Shown here piece by piece: positions 62,733 through 64,000 of a stretch of 64,000 bases of DNA; the first letter of the stretch is position 1; each line of letters starts with the position of its first letter. Source of the stretch: Aurelia coerulea (lineage: Eukaryota > Cnidaria > Scyphozoa > Semaeostomeae > Ulmaridae); NCBI GenBank assembly GCA_039566865.1, contig CM076959.1, positions 14,863,501 to 14,927,500 on the forward strand. The letters are read 5' to 3'. The position numbers were made by a program, and so were the translations under genes. The notes beneath the pieces are model-generated. The model made no database searches and was not told the origin of the DNA. It was given only the letters and a program-made list of their open reading frames with translations.

Positions 62733-63783
62733 TACCGGGTGTCCCAAAAAATGTATGTGGATTTAGTTGACTCCAGTGATGTGAATTTAACTTCAATCAA
62801 TGTATAATAACTGTAAAAATGTTCCTCGATAGTTAACTTGAACATAGGTACCTCGTTTATTGGTATTGGTGCTTTGAGAGCAGACATGTTAATCTTGAAA
62901 GCTCATATTTGCCTCTTCCTGCAAACAATAGCTTTAGCGTTTTGGCCCAAGCAAATTCGTAAGGCACAGTATATAAATCAATGTTAGCCTTGATAATATT
63001 TGAACAGCATTATATCTTGTGTGTTATTCTGTTTTCCAGATGTCACACCCCAGTCACCTATCCTATTGGGCAGTTTCTTAATTTTTCATTAATTTCAGTT
63101 ATTAATTTTGATGTGCGGCATGAACTTGCTTAGGCCAAAAGGACAAAGCTCTGGTGAGCAGGTGGACGAACATTTGAGCTTTCAAGATTGATATTTCTGC
63201 TCTCAAAGCACCAATACCAACAAACGAAGTATCTATGTTCAAGTTAACAATCAAGGATATATTCCTTTGCAAGCCTGTTTCACATTGGATGTTAGGCTTA
63301 TATTAGAAATCCAGACCCGATAGCGGTGTCTCGAGCGATGGGGACCTTGGGTGGGGAGCAGTGACGGGGACGGTTGTTGTCGTTGTTACTTCCTCGGCCG
63401 GCGTTCCGATTATTCACCATTATATTTTGGCCTGACATCTAATGTGAAACCGGCTCAAATATTTATTTGTAAAATGTTTTTATAATTAGCATTTCTATCT
63501 GTATTAGTTGTAGCGTATGTATAGTAGTTTGTATTAGTTGTATTTTAGTTCATATTAATTCCAGGGGGTAGACATGACATTTTGCTCCTCCTGGTCCCCG
63601 TCCTTGTAGTGTGGTATAGTAGATTGTAGTTAGTGTTTAGGTAATTTTGTTGTAAATTTTTATATTGAATATATAAAAAAAAAACAATCAAGGAATATTT
63701 TGAGAGTGATTAGCCATTGATTAAAGCTATATTTACATCGCTAGAATCAACAAAATCTGTATACTTTTTTGGGACACCCGGTA
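62733..63783. mobile_element. Mariner-like foldback element with retroposon insertion
   Basis: Element 62735-63781, flanked by TA: CCGGGTGTCCCAAAAAATGT and the inverted TACTTTTTTGGGACACCCGG. The arms pair (GGTATTGGTGCTTTGAGAGC / GCTCTCAAAGCACCAATACC). Interrupted at 63264-63682. The left half is also found at 4977-5410 in gene 1. Confidence 0.85.
63246..63699 (+). mobile_element. Retroposon (SINE or short LINE copy) with 17-18 bp target-site duplication
   Basis: Insert 63264-63682 ends in ATATATAAAAAAAA. It is flanked by AACAATCAAGGATATATT (63246-63263) and AACAATCAAGGAATATT (63683-63699). A poly(A) end plus a long variable duplication is the signature of target-primed reverse transcription. 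Its 5' part (63273-63457) contains inverted GTTTCACATTGGATGT / ACATCTAATGTGAAAC sequences. Relative at 31850-32065. Confidence 0.75.
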
Positions 63784-64000
63784 CATGGCAAAAAACAATG
63801 ATTAAACTGGGCCTAAGTTGACAGGTTAGCTACAAAATTGTTAACAATTTGCAGCAAGCTGTTAAATTGATCGAAAGCTACAGGTTTTCAAACTTCGAAA
63901 CATTTTTATATTATGACTCACCCGGGATTATTCATGATCATGTATTTTGGAACATAGGGCTCAACATTTTAAAAAGGTCGGTGTAGATTTCTATTGCAGT

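Overview
The window looks like intergenic and intronic DNA of an animal genome: AT-rich, spliced genes with short exons and canonical GT-AG introns, and very dense transposable elements. The only confidently recognisable host genes are secreted proteins combining a PAN/apple domain, a small EGF-like cysteine module and an F5/8C-type (F-type lectin, FTP) domain. That combination, together with the non-LTR retrotransposons and the many TA-, TTAA- and 8-bp-flanked foldback elements, points to a marine invertebrate, most likely an anthozoan cnidarian. The assignment is an inference, not proof.

Gene content. Two tandem paralogous genes lie on the + strand. Gene 1 (exons 3101-3138, 4417-4723, 5980-6067, 13173-13609) encodes 289 aa. 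Gene 2 (exons 18533-18570, 24995-25301, 29476-29563, 32121-32548) encodes 286 aa. Intron phases are identical (2, 0, 1), and flanking and intronic DNA is also recognisably paralogous, so this was a segmental duplication. Each protein has a signal peptide split across exons 1 and 2, a PAN-like domain (exon 2), a six-cysteine module (exon 3) and an FTP lectin-like domain (exon 4). A separate short signal-peptide exon with its own TATA box (17433-17573) lies between the two genes and could not be joined to anything downstream.

Layout. 1-3000: hAT-like and foldback elements upstream of gene 1. 3023-3955: promoter, exon 1 and decayed tandem copies of exon 1. 4417-13609: rest of gene 1, whose third intron is filled with mobile elements, including a 3.5-kb element with long inverted repeats. 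13610-18500: a LINE reverse transcriptase on the - strand, the orphan signal-peptide exon and a near-perfect palindromic element. 18524-32548: gene 2, with introns packed with nested transposons. 32549-42500: foldback elements, the largest about 1.6 kb, and a LINE interrupted by a hAT-like element. 42850-60099: nine copies of an exon-like module that all keep an upstream AG and a downstream GTATGT; the last copy is swollen by fourteen 96/99-bp tandem units. 60100-64000: further foldback elements.

The two lectin-like genes are probably secreted recognition or adhesion proteins. No operon-like or multi-gene system is visible. Most long ORFs outside these exons are by-products of repeats.
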